Assembly (NCBI GenBank): GCA_011316305.1
Contig: SAUG01000053.1
Coordinates: 558,001-622,000, forward strand
Reading direction: 5' to 3'
Source: Rusavskia elegans
Taxonomy: Eukaryota > Ascomycota > Lecanoromycetes > Teloschistales > Teloschistaceae
Length of the DNA: 64,000 nucleotides
Shown: in pieces, positions 45,328-56,364 of the stretch
Layout of the letters: each line of letters starts with the position of its first letter
Position numbering within the stretch: the stretch's first letter is position 1
Made by a program: the position numbers and the translations under genes
The notes under the pieces: generated by a model
What the model saw: the letters and a program-made list of their open reading frames with translations, nothing else
Databases searched by the model: none
Told to the model about the DNA's origin: nothing

Positions 45328-46611
45328 ATGGCCACTCCCGAACATCTTGCCTTGCGGACCAAAAGCTCGACTATCAACGCCATGTCCGCAAATACCGTAG
45401 TCAACTTCACCGAGAAGAAGCCCCCTTTCCATGCCACCAACCTCGGCGAGCTCGCTGCCGGAGTCCTTCGTCATGGCATGACATGGACCATCTTCCGCCC
45501 TGAAGAGGGTGTCTTCCTCGCCGAAGGCAACGGCCACACCCTTCGCCTCAAGCTCCCTCCTTCCTACACCTTCGAGTACACCCAACAGCCCTCCATCGAA
45601 CACGCCGTCTCCAACTCGCTTTACGTCAAATCCCCTCTCGTCGACAAACTCTTCTTCGGCATCCTACCCGGCGATTCCCAGCTCCAACTCCCAGACTACC
45701 ACATGGGCACCGCCTCAGATGTCTACCATACCATGTACACCCTCGATCCAACCGGGAAAGCCACCAAGAAGATCCGAGACAACCGCCACCCCTCCTTCGC
45801 CCCCAAATGCCTCTTCGGTTTCTCCGACATCATCCCCCTCGCCGGCGCCATGCTTCGAGGCTACGATCCCCAAAGCACCATCGCCCGTCTGCCCATCCCA
45901 GCCGAATACACCACCGGCCTCCTCTCCCACCAAGAAGGTTTCGTCATCTTCCGCCACCGCCTCGACGACTTCATCGCTTCGCCGCAATACACCGACTCCC
46001 CCGTTCGACCCGTCCCGGACATGATCCTCGCAGTCAGGGACATGTACTACGCAATGATGGACGAGTTCCCCGAGTGGGAAGACGAAGTCCTCGCCAACAA
46101 ACAGATCAACAACCGCTCCGCCCACTTCCTGAATCGTTCCCTCGAGCACTGGGTCGCCTGCACCGAATACTTCAGGCGTATACATGAGACCACCGGCCCG
46201 ACCTTCTACCGCGATTTAATGGCCTCGCACCTCAAGAACGCCGTCAACTGGTGGCACCAGGCCTGGAACAGGATACGCACGGGCAAAGAGCGGGACAATC
46301 ATGGGTTGAGGGATTACATCGCCGAAGGAATGCATCTGTACTGGGACTACCTGGAGCTGGTGATCGAGGATATGGAGTCCAAAGGATGGATGGAGGTTTC
46401 CCGCGAGATGTTGAGTGAGGCTTGGGTGGTCATGATCTTCAGGGGATTCTGCTGGTGGAGGTGTCATTGGATGATGGAGGGAGATGAAATGTGCGAGGCT
46501 CCGCCGAGGTTGCCGAGTGAGTACTACAAGGACAGATCCCCCGTCAAGATTTCGGACGTCGACGGCGGGTTCGTGGTTGTCCCAGATGGAGAAGAGGACA
46601 CAGATTCATAG
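45328..46611 (+). CDS. Uncharacterised fungal family protein, short paralog
   Basis: A single exon of 427 residues from the ATG at 45328. It shares an ordered series of motifs with the gene at 56365: GMTWxxFRPEEG and AEGNGH near the N-terminus, FGILP, LDPTGxAxKKxRDNR, FGFxDxIxxAxxMLR, EGFVIFRxRLxDxxA, then near the C-terminus HxxNWWHxAxxRI, DNHGLRDYIAEGMHLYWDYL and FRGFCWWRCHW. I know this layout from many Pezizomycotina hypothetical proteins (some databases call them modin-like), with no established function. Compared with the paralog it lacks ~190 N-terminal residues, including the membrane segment and the GYRRCQPSVMG motif, so it is soluble or truncated. No enzyme motif is recognised. Confidence 0.78.
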   Translation: MATPEHLALRTKSSTINAMSANTVVNFTEKKPPFHATNLGELAAGVLRHGMTWTIFRPEEGVFLAEGNGHTLRLKLPPSYTFEYTQQPSIEHAVSNSLYVKSPLVDKLFFGILPGDSQLQLPDYHMGTASDVYHTMYTLDPTGKATKKIRDNRHPSFAPKCLFGFSDIIPLAGAMLRGYDPQSTIARLPIPAEYTTGLLSHQEGFVIFRHRLDDFIASPQYTDSPVRPVPDMILAVRDMYYAMMDEFPEWEDEVLANKQINNRSAHFLNRSLEHWVACTEYFRRIHETTGPTFYRDLMASHLKNAVNWWHQAWNRIRTGKERDNHGLRDYIAEGMHLYWDYLELVIEDMESKGWMEVSREMLSEAWVVMIFRGFCWWRCHWMMEGDEMCEAPPRLPSEYYKDRSPVKISDVDGGFVVVPDGEEDTDS

Positions 46612-47361
46612 GGGGTTGGAAGCCTTCCTTTTCTGAACTAGGATGGAACATAGCTTTCTGGATTTCCCAGTCATCTGAACGGACTGTCTCTATCGGGGAA
46701 GGCGTATTTGCCTGTACTATGTGGCTTTCTAGGTACCTACCACACTCGGTGAATTCAAATCAATTGACCTGGCTTCTCCATCAAAAAAAGTGCTACTTCT
46801 TTCCAAAAGAATAAGAGACCTGGATGGGACAAGTGATCGATTAGCAGTCACACCACCAATTACGATCATGCTATGAAACATTGCATCGCTTTATCTGGGG
46901 TCAAGACAATTTCTCCAGTCACGGCGAGGGAATGAAGCAATTGTAATGGGATTGTGCCTAGTCCATCACCGTTTCGTTATATTACCCCTGGAGGCCGCTC
47001 TGAGCGCCATGGTAATCCTGCTTTTATCCTCGTTGCATCATGAACACAAAGTATGTAAAATCATAAGACTGCCCTGCAGCAAACGCCGATCGTGAATCGA
47101 ATATATCTGTCCCCCTCTCAACAACACGGCGGAGATGCATTGAGTGGATACGCCAGTTAAATACTCTTCCCAACCCATAGCGAGAGAGCTTAGAACCGAA
47201 AAGTAACAACATAAAAGGAGATATCCCCAGGATATAGCCAGAAGATCGGCCAGCGGAAGGTCAGATGCCGTTGAGGAGTGGCTGACAACATGCTGACCAG
47301 GAAATTTGCCACGCTGCCAGAGCCATCGTAGATCTTCAGCATACGACATCTGTGGAGAGAT
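46612..47361. other. Intergenic region, convergent 3' ends
   Basis: No supported gene is seen in this 750-bp gap between convergent genes. Confidence 0.5.
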
Positions 47362-49973
47362 CTAGGCGATATTGACCTCAGCCGTGACGATCTGATACTC
47401 ACTATCAGCCGATCCGGGGTTCTCTCCTGTGGGTGCAGTCCAGCTGATAAGTAGTCTTGTCCCGCCGTTGACAACATCATCAGATCCGAAGTATCTGGTG
47501 TGGATTCCGCCGGCATAGATGAAAGCTCCGGCCAAGCCAGGCTTGGCTTTGTAAAGGACCTGCTCATCTGACCACTCGTACTTGAGTAAGTTTTCGACGT
47601 AGTCTGAATTGGTGTCACCCCCTGGGGCGTAGCATGGGATGATTGGATGATCGGCTTTAAGATAGCGATAGTAGAAGGTGCTGTCGGCGTAGATGGTCAG
47701 ATAGACGGCAATGAAAGTTTGGTGTCGCGGCGAATAGTAGACATCAATGTCCATGATTGGCCCATCGATCCAGATGGCTTTGGACGAGGCGTCAGGCATG
47801 ATCGTGCTCCAAGAGCTACCTGTCCAGTATTCATACTAAAGTCTTGTCAGTCAAAGCCCCCACAGATATAATTGCAATACTCACAGCATCACGGTTTGAG
47901 ACCGCGCCGGGCGTTACTCTGGCCATCAACATGCCACCAGACACACCTCCAAACAGGTATACCTTCCCATCCTTGCCACCGACACCAGAAGGCCCCCACG
48001 AGCGCAGTCCACCGGCAACTCCCCACTCAGGCTCGTCTTGATCAAAGAGCTTCCTCACGGGTCGTTGAGCAACAGGACCACCTCGACCCCCAGCGGTGAT
48101 AGTGAGCAAGGTGTTACCGGTATAAGTGAAATGAGCAGCTCTGGTTACCAGATCTACCTCGTCATAGATGATAGGAGCGTAAACGATTCCGGTTTCAGCA
48201 TCCAGGGGGATTAGTGATGATTCGATCCACACCGCATAACGCTGACCTTGGCCTTGCATGGCAAGATTGTATGCTTGCTCGCCCTGTGTCAAGGGTGCAA
48301 ACCCACGTTGGCGACCCACGTTGTCAGACCATGCTCCAATACCGTCTTGTAAGTAAATCGGACTGCCGGCCAATGCATTCATGCCAACATCCACAGCGAC
48401 AGAGCTTGAGACAAAGTCGAGGAAGTCCCCATTTTGACCGGGACTGGTACCTGAGTAGGATCCAGTATCACAGAACATGAAGATATGCTGGCCATTCAGG
48501 TAGCCGCCTCTGCCTCCGTCTCGTGAGATATGAGGAATATTCTTCAAAGGTGCGAGGGTATTCTGAGTGTAGATGTTGACCTCAAGTACACCAGTCTGAG
48601 GTGAAACGTCGTATCCTGTTGAGAGGTCACCGTTCACACCTGCTCTGAGTAGACTTTTCGCGAGATGGACGCCTGGTGCTGTGTCATACTGGATGTACTG
48701 GCTGGTTGGTCGATTGACGCTTGGTCCGTGCAGCTTAGAAGCGCCAATCTTGGGAACAGCGACGGAATTCCCATTCCCGTAGGTAATTCCAGGCGGCGAG
48801 ACTGTACCAGAGACTGATGGCACTGGTTGACTGGAAGTACTAGCCCATGATGCCGAGGTGGAGGAACTGGTGCTTGAGGCGGTGGAGAGCGACGACAGCA
48901 ACGAGGTTGACGTCCGGGACACAGGCAAGTGCGCAGACTGAGCGACAGAGTAACGAACCGCACCCTCTACAGCATGCTCGGCTTCAACAGCGGAGTGGGC
49001 AATGGAAGACTTGAGGTAGCAGTCATCCTCGCTGTGAAGACGGCTGGGGATGAACAAAGCCGCAACACAACTCACACCATGCGTATCGTAGTTGTACGCG
49101 TCACATTTCTGGATGCAAGCCTCGAAGGAACCAACGAGCAGGAACGGGTGGATGCTATCGTCATAGTTGATGCCGCAAACCGTTTGGTAAGTGATGCCCG
49201 ATGATGATCTGAAGACCGTACCGTTGTTATCCGGACATAGCGAAGTGGTCGTGCTCCTTGCAACGGCGGATGATGATGGAGAAGGGGGATCTGAATAGCC
49301 TTGCAGAACCCATGACTGGTATGCTTGCTTGTTGACGTTACTCGCCACAGATTGAGCCTGTCGTGGGACGAGTAGTGCTCTTGGTGTCTGAAGTCCAGCG
49401 TAAGCAGCGGTGTTGGTGGGGCTCGGACCTGGAAGAAGATTAGAATCTGCAGCATTCACAACCTTGGCATGAGACACTTACTCGCTTCCACCGCGGTTGA
49501 CGTGAGTTTTGAAGATTTCCTGGTATGCTGATGGTGGGATCCGTGGTGTTGGCCTATTGGATGGACATCGTGGTGCAGCATTTGACGACCATCCTGGAGG
49601 ATCAGGTCCAACGATTCCGGCCTAGCCTGAGGCCCTTCATGTTGAGCAGCCGCTGCTATGCTGGCATTCGCATGGTCGAGGCCTGTCACAGGAACTCGAG
49701 TGGCGGTGGGAAAGATCGGAACGATGTCCGAGGCCGAATCTTGTGCTGCTTTTCCAGTCAGCCCTCGGCGTTGACGCAGAAACATTTCTCTGGACACTTA
49801 CCGCAGGGAGAAGACGGACTAGATGAGGCATTTGCGTTGGTGTTAGACGGACGTATGAAACGACGAAGGTTCCCGAGGACCCCGTGAGCGTGCGGCCGAG
49901 CATCGCAAAAGTTGATCGAGACAACAAAGACAGCGGCAGCGAAAGCGCACGACAGTGGTGACTTGGATTTCAT
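47362..49973 (-). CDS. Secreted protein with Apple-like and DUF4185 regions
   Basis: Four exons on the minus strand, 49802..49973, 49482..49745, 47885..49428 and 47362..47835, splice in frame to 817 residues. A signal peptide (~1-24, CAFAAAVFVVSINFCDA) is followed by a His-rich stretch near 125-140 (LHHDVHPIGQHHGSHHQH). A Cys-rich segment at ~205-270 (TVCGINYD; ACIQKCDAYN; CVAALF) resembles PAN/Apple modules used for binding. A Ser/Thr linker follows, then a large C-terminal region with repeated GG-strand motifs (GGYLNGQHIFMFCDTGSY; YFYYRY-type segment TFIAVYLTIYADSTFYYRY), which I relate to DUF4185. That family is five-bladed-propeller-like and probably acts on or binds glycans. The 53-nt second intron uses acceptor CTTCCAG with CTAAT branch; a nearer AG would give an implausible 35-nt intron. 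Confidence 0.75.
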
Positions 49974-50693
49974 GATGATCTTGGCGAAAACAGTCAGTTC
50001 TCGAAGTCTCCCTCTCGTCGACAACGACGGTGATGTGCGCCTTACTTCGCTTGTTTCTCCTCCTTTGGCTTCAAATTTGGATGAAAGATCTCACGGCAAC
50101 AAGGGATGTGGGAGAAGTGAACGATCAATGACAGACTGCAGTTGGTGAAAGAGTGGAAGGTGAAAAGGAAGGTACGACAAGAGAGTGAGTTGTTGAGGTT
50201 GTGTTTTGGGCGAAAGAAAGGGAAGGTGGGTTGGTGGTGGTGGGTAATTGCGAGTAAACATGCAAGTGCACCTGAATGGAGGTTCTGTTTCGGTCAATCA
50301 ACAGGAACGGAAATTACAACTTCTTCACTGGAGGCCCACTTGGCGCGTGCTTCCATCGTGGCAGTGTTACAGATAGTCACACAAACAGGTCCGCCGGAAA
50401 TAACAAGCCGGGATCAACCTTCGAATGAGTGGGCAGCCGACCTAACGACTTCATTATCACGGGAATCCGCAGATGACACCCAACTGACACATTCTACTAA
50501 AGCGAGTAGACTGAGCTAGGTAGGCTGGCTGGGGAAGGTAGGCTGGTCTTGACCATATGATAGTACCAAATACATATTGGTCTTATGGAATGAACCTCAT
50601 GGTATAGCCCTTGCAATGTGAGGTGGCAGCTCGTACCTAGGATATGGATCGAGACTGCTATCAGAATGCTTTCAACAGCAGATCGACATGTGA
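49974..50693. other. Intergenic region, promoter of the DUF4185-type gene
   Basis: On the minus strand the segment ~50000-50300 is C/T-rich and probably the 5' leader. Nothing else is recognised. Confidence 0.5.
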
Positions 50694-51647
50694 TTACTCT
50701 GCATTCTTGGCTTGCTCTCTGAGTCTTGGTGCTGTGCCATCTTTTGTGATGTGCTGCTTCTCGATATCAGCCGCCCACAACGCTGCACCAACGGTGTTAG
50801 TGAAAGCAAAGAAGATCGAGGCCAGAGGAACGAGCTCCAGTAGGACTGCAGCGACTCCAAATCTGCCCAAGCATTAGCCGGAGAATCCCACGGGGCCAAG
50901 GCGGTATACCCAGTGTAAGCGCCACGGTACTGCTCGATATGCTTTTCCTGCTGATCTTTGTTCCACCGCTTGAGCTGGAAATAACGTGTATGTGCTACCG
51001 GCCCTGCCCTCTTGCCCTGTAGCAATACGAAGATGACAGTCCCAACTACCGGGATGAAGTTGAGTGGTAGGTACATCACGTAACGGATGATGGCCTTGGG
51101 AGTGAACTTGGCCAGCGGCGACTTGACCAGCTTGCCTAGCTTCGCAATTGGGTCACCTCCAGCTTTGACCTGCCGGCCTTCAGATACCAGGTCGGTAGTA
51201 TTCTTGGATAACAGTACACCGTCAAAGGTGTCAACGAGAGCGTCGTCGATCAAGAAGGTCTTGCTGAGGATAGTGAACAGAGTCGAACTTTCGCTAAGCA
51301 CCAGCAAGGCCGCAGTAATTGCTGCAAGTGGTCCACTGGTAAAGGCCATGACGGCAGCCTGGGGCAGGTACGTAAAGACGAACATGAAGGTGGTGATACC
51401 GAGACCCAAGGTCATCGTCGGGGCGAGTTTGCTGGTCAGAGGCCTCCATAGCGACTTATGGGATAGGAAGTATGCAATTCCCTAGTCGCCTCGCAGTCAG
51501 CACGAGCTCAGGTACGTACAAGAAGCATCCCGTGGGCCGACTGACTCGGATGGGATACAAATAGGCTGCGGAACGTGCTGCGTCAGCTGTAAGGTTTCTG
51601 AGCCGCTCCGCTTCCTCCACCGCGACCTCTTTGACCCTTTCTGCCAT
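50694..51647 (-). CDS. RRT8/LDS-like (EI24-related) membrane protein
   Basis: Three exons on the minus strand, 51546..51647, 50910..51481 and 50694..50862, give 280 residues; the introns are 64 and 47 nt. After an amphipathic N-terminal helix (MAERVKEVAVEEAERL) comes GIAYFLSHKSLWRPL. Hydrophobic segments follow at ~58-82 and ~83-105, a reentrant-like stretch YLPLNFIPVVGTVIFVLLQG (~170), and a last one, FGVAAVLLELVPLASIFFAF (~225-250). The pattern SHxSLWxPL...LPLNxIPxVGT...GFGxxAxxLExxPxAxxxFxxTNxVGAALWA matches the fungal RRT8/LDS1/LDS2 family. In yeast those proteins sit on lipid droplets and the outer spore wall and aid dityrosine-layer assembly; in a filamentous fungus the role is unproven. 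Confidence 0.78.
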
Positions 51648-52488
51648 GCTGGTGATAATGAATGGGTTGAATAAAGGTTTTGGTCGTTGGCATTGAGGAT
51701 CACATAAACTTCCTTGATATGTACAGTATGTGCGGGATGACGTCGTCACCAGTCGCTTCTGCGCACGGTCCAACTAATAGGGGCGTCCTATCGTGTATTT
51801 GTCTGCTAAATTACTTGGACAAATGAACCCCAGTGCCCAGATCAGCCGGCAGAAGAGAATACGGTCAGATGTCCAAAGCACACACGTACTCGTGTTTAAT
51901 TTGGCTCTTCGAAATTGGCTTCCTACACAAACCATAGCCTACATCGGATAAACAGGTTGAACATTGGTATAAGGCACATTGATTGTTTACCCTTGTGCTG
52001 GGTCCTGTGATGACGACTCTGATGTCCGGGTTATCTCTGTATCCTCATGATGGCAAGGCCACCCAGTGCAAGTACGGGCAGTCTTGAGTGCTGATTCAGC
52101 TGCGAAGACGGGTGGCTGTAGCAAGAAAGCTCTCTGTATTTGTGAACAGCATATCTCTTGCCCTGGCAAGGCATTCGCTCTGGATGGCAACCGAAGTCTT
52201 GAAGCCTCAATCGCCGAACGAAGAGATAAGAGTTGTCGACAGGCCAGATTGTCCTTCTCGGTTCGGGTATAGTTAAAGTAGGGTATCTCTCGGGTCGCAT
52301 TCCCAGCTGGACTCCATTGCCATGCGCCTATTCATGCCGGAAGTCCTCCCAATTACCGCATCGTCAAGTACAGGTCCTTGCCCTTCCTTCCTACTGGAGA
52401 AGCGTAGTCCCCAAATGTACATCGTTATTGAAATTGGGCTTCGTCCCTTACTTTCAATCTCAGAGTCTCTGCTGGAGACATTTTGCTT
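51648..52488. other. Intergenic region, no supported gene
   Basis: The 841-bp gap has only short frames. It contains the promoter of the RRT8-like gene and the 3' end of the HAD gene. Confidence 0.5.
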
Positions 52489-53871
52489 CTATGTGTTTTG
52501 AGCCAATAGCCTCTCGATCTCATCAGTAGGCCATCCTTCTCTTTCAAGAGCCCACTTCACAGCATCCCAGACTCCATCAACCGTCACCTTTGGTTTGTGT
52601 GATGGGGTCTCTGAATCGTTGTAAACCCCAGTTCGCACAAGTATGGTGTCCCATACGCTGCCGAAAGGAGAGAGGTAGGTATTCCCGCCCTGAATGTCCG
52701 AGAGTGGATTGTCGCCAACCATGTAGACTTTGCGCAATCCTACTGCCTCCCCTTTAGAAGTTCCTAGTAGTTCCTGACGGTGCTTCACAAGGCGTTTCTC
52801 TGCGAATGCGTAAGTCTCCTGACTTGGTTTCCCAATGGTTTTTTCCTCTAATGGTATTCCTCGATGTGTCTCCTTCCACACGCCCATGAAGGCGGCTTTA
52901 AATCCGCCTTGGCCAAGGCGAGGGAGGTGATACTGGGATGCCCAATGGAGGTCTGGGTTGCTGAAATACAGGGGAACGTTCAAAGCAGAATACTCTTGGG
53001 TAGGTACGGAGTGGGATCGGGTAGTACCAAGGACTCCACGTTGGGAGAGGAGAACGTCGATGATGAGTTGGGTGTCGAGAGCCCAGTCGCGGGGGTCGGC
53101 GAAGACGAAGATGGAGGAGATGGTTAGATGGGTTGGTGATGTGGAAGAAGGGTTGTAGATGGGGTGGGGCAGGGGCCGAGCGTGGGTGGTGTAGGACTGC
53201 GGGGAGGTGAAGGGCCAGAGGGTAGGCGTCGAGGTTATGATGTCCGCGGGGGTCACGACGGAGGTGAAACCATATCTATCAACGCCTTAGGTCATCCAGT
53301 CCTGGTGAGTATGAAATGATTGGTGACTTACGATTCTGCGACTTGGCGGCAATCGTCCCCTTCTCCGCCACATACAAGAACGGTCTTATCCTTCAGAGGC
53401 GCCTTCGTCTCATCATGTTCGTCGGTTTGGTCGATCAAGTCGGCAAATGGAGTATGGCTTTGAACAAACATTGATGGGGAAATTCGAGTGGAGAGCAGGC
53501 GACTGAGCTCCGCAACTCGATCTCTTTCACGCTTGCCCCCGCCATTGGTAAGGAGGATGAATGGGATGCGGAGACGTTGGAGCAGGGTAAGAGCTTGGCG
53601 GGCGTGTGGGAGTGGGTTGGAAGATCGGAGAAGGACGCCGTCGATGCTGCACGATCGTTGGTTTAGCGATGTCTAAATAAATTTCGAGGAGGAGGCCTTA
53701 CTCGAATGCAAAGGCGAAATTGGGGGGTTGGGAGCTGTTGATCGGACCGGTTTGGAGCGATCGATGCCATTGTCTTACTGCTGGTGGGGCACAGGACTGC
53801 TGGATGATTGATCGAGGACATGATCGCGACGCTGCAAGTCTCCTTAGCAAAGGGTTTGCTTGGGTCAGCAT
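52489..53871 (-). CDS. CECR5/HDHD5-type HAD hydrolase, probably mitochondrial
   Basis: Three exons on the minus strand, 53702..53871, 53332..53646 and 52489..53275, encode 423 residues. The start at 53871 gives an Arg-rich, acid-free leader (MLTQANPLLRRLAASRS), a good mitochondrial presequence. HAD motif I, DIDGVLL, begins at residue 57 and is split by the first intron; motif II is LLTNGGG; motif IV is GDNPLSDIQGGN (~346). The class IIA cap region lies between. Order and spacing fit the TIGR01456 (cat-eye syndrome critical region 5) subfamily. These are Mg-dependent phosphatase-fold proteins of uncertain substrate. Both Asp residues of motif I and those of motif IV are present, so catalysis is plausible. 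It is head-to-head with the F-box gene. Confidence 0.87.
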
Positions 53872-54274
53872 CGCTGTTTGTCATTGCTGGCAAACTTACT
53901 TTAAGGTCCAAATTCCATCGGTCGCACCACTGGTATTGTATCAGAGGAAAAAACAAGCTTTAGATGATTGGTAACAACGAAGCGCCAAGAATATTATATC
54001 ACGTGACTTTGATTAATAACAGCAATCGAATGACAGAGCTGGGCTGAGTAAGCGAGGCTAACGAAGGCCATCTCGGACCGAGATGGCTCGTCTCTCAATA
54101 CGAAAGTTCTGGACTTCAGGATTGAGAGGGTAATCTGTTCTCACGATGAGTCTGCTGACAATGTTTACGCAATTCTCGACGAATCCCAAAGCATGTCTCG
54201 CTGCAGGCCACGTCTACCCTTTGTCTTGAGTCGGAAATCCAGTCATAGTCCAGGCAATATTGATATCGACGACG
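53872..54274. promoter_or_regulatory. Shared divergent promoter with TCACGTGA palindrome
   Basis: The 403-bp region between the HAD and F-box start codons contains the perfect palindrome TCACGTGA at 53999-54006, a bHLH (Cbf1-type) core. Which gene it serves is unknown. Confidence 0.5.
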
Positions 54275-55572
54275 ATGCCCTCTGCTACAGATCAAACGGC
54301 TCATCAACAGGTCGTCGATGAGGAGGTAGGGTCCCACGTTAGTACTGAAGACCAAATCATTGGAGACATGGTTCCCCGTCTACCGATCGAAGTATTGTGT
54401 CAAGTCGTCAATTATGTTGAATTCTTTTCCTCTGCCCAACGAGACCTGTGGGCGTTAACGCTCGTGTCACGGTCCTGGTATGCTGTTGCGGTTGCTTCGC
54501 TTTACAAGAAGCCTGATATCTCGGGCAAGAATTTTGGGTTGTTCGTTCGAACCCTTTGTCCCTCCATCAACGCCCACATACGGAAGACTGGTTTCTCTAG
54601 TATGGTGAAAGAGCTGAACATGAGCAAGCTGGTCCATGACAGTAGCAAGAGCCTGACCTCGAGGATTTTAGGGCGCCTCAAAGACGGGCTGGAAATCTTT
54701 GTTGCTCCTCAAGCCTCGTTTGCGTAAGCTTCCCTTAACAACGTCCATATGCGAAGTATTTGATGCTGAAAGCCTGCAGCGTCAATTGCCTCGCAGCTCT
54801 GTCCAAATGTCAATATCTCTGGGAACTTGATCTTTCTTACGTCTCCGAGAGCCTCGGTCTGTTGCAACTGCTACGTTCTGTAAACAAATTATCTCGATTG
54901 GAAAAGCTTTCAATTAGATGCAAACTCGACTATCCCGCGGATCGTGCGCCATCGAACGTTTTTTGGCCTCCCAAGTTGAAAGCCCTGCAGTTATCTGCTT
55001 GCATCAACGACAACGACTTCGTGATTTTCAGCACGATTCCTAAGTCCTTGATATCTCTTACGCTCCATCACTGTCCAGGGCTCAATGGTGAATCGATCAA
55101 GACGATTCTAATGAATTTCGGCGATGTTTTGGAATCATTTCAGTTTGAACCTCGAACATCCGACAGTCTGACATATATCGATCTAGCTCACTGGATCGAA
55201 TATGCACCAAGACTACGTCGTCACTTCATTCCTGCAAGTAGCTATTCAATTCGCACCGGCTACGACTTCCCTATGTCGTTGCGTTATTCCGTGCAGAACC
55301 CACACCCCCTCGAGCATCTCGAGCTTGACTGTACATATCTCGACCGTTACGGCTCTGAACTGGACTACGAAGATATCTGGCTGGCAATCGCTGAAGGGTA
55401 TCTCAGTCGGGTGCGTCGCCTAGGGTTCCGTCACCAGGTCACTGTCGAGCCATGGAGGACCAACAGAAGAGAGCTGCAGGACTTGGATGATCTTCTTCGA
55501 GCCTTAGCTAGAGAGGATGGAGAGAATGCGAATATCAAAGAAGAAGAGGCTGGAGTGTACGTCTGCAGCTGA
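54275..55572 (+). CDS. F-box/leucine-rich-repeat-like protein
   Basis: Two exons, 54275..54723 and 54780..55572, with a 56-nt intron, encode 413 residues. An F-box lies at ~33-80: LPIEVLCQVVNYVE...DLWALTLVSRSWYAVAVASLY. After it come spaced leucine-rich segments typical of fungal F-box proteins (VNCLAALSKCQYLWELDLS; LSRLEKLSI; LKALQLSACINDNDF; LISLTLHHCPGLNGESI). The F-box should bind Skp1 in an SCF ubiquitin ligase, and the repeats should choose the substrate, which cannot be predicted. The intron falls at the same kind of site as in homologs, just before the VNCLAALSKC repeat. The start is the first ATG of the frame with an acidic lead-in. Confidence 0.82.
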
Positions 55573-56364
55573 CACATTCAAATATAACCTACACATGACC
55601 CTTATGATATTACATCTGCAGCTGTCATGCTCCGCCCCGCAGCCATCATGAGAGCGAATCTTTAGGCAGATTATCCAGAAGCCGGCAGCAAACAATGTTC
55701 CAGGCATCAACCAAGTCCTGCGACCCTTCATTGAGCAGACTGATTAATCGACACCTCGGTTGGTACCCGAATTGAAAGTTCTGCTAGGGCAAAATCTACC
55801 AAGTTCGTCCTCAGCCCTATTCTGGATCTTCCAAGCGCTGAAGCAAATGTGCTTTGGCGCCATTGTCCGAACGTTCAGGCAGGCCGGCAGGTTACAAGAT
55901 ATGCTGGAAGCCGAAAGAGAGTCGAGTCTGGCTGCGCATGAGGTGTGACAGGTGTGCTATACAAAGATTATAGAGGCTTTGCTATTTTACAACTGACGGG
56001 TTGTTGCTGCTGGAGCAGCGCGTATGCCCAATCCTATCCCCCAATAAGGGAATCTTGAGTGGGCATTCGAGTGCTCCTTGATCACAGCATGAACGGTGTT
56101 CTCCAATATCACATCAGAACACGACACCACTGCCTATTTTACGACTGAGCTGAGTTGGCGATCACCACCGTGCATGACCAATAATATTGGGGATGGGAAA
56201 CGCCACGGTTACACAGCAGGAAGTCGAGACAGATTTTAAACGCCAGCCTCATGCAGCGGATACATGCTTCGATTGTGCTCATAGCCTTTCACACGAAATC
56301 GATGGTCAACGATGGATAAAGTATTGCTTGTTGCCTTGAGAATGCTTCCAAGGTATCGAACTCA
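55573..56364. other. Intergenic region, no supported gene
   Basis: A 62-codon frame at 55760 has no domain character. The right part is the promoter of the next gene. Confidence 0.5.

Noticed and set aside
49428..49481. 35-nt intron ending at an earlier AG in the DUF4185-type gene
   Set aside because: Too short for this genome; the 53-nt version has a CTAAT branch point and also keeps frame.
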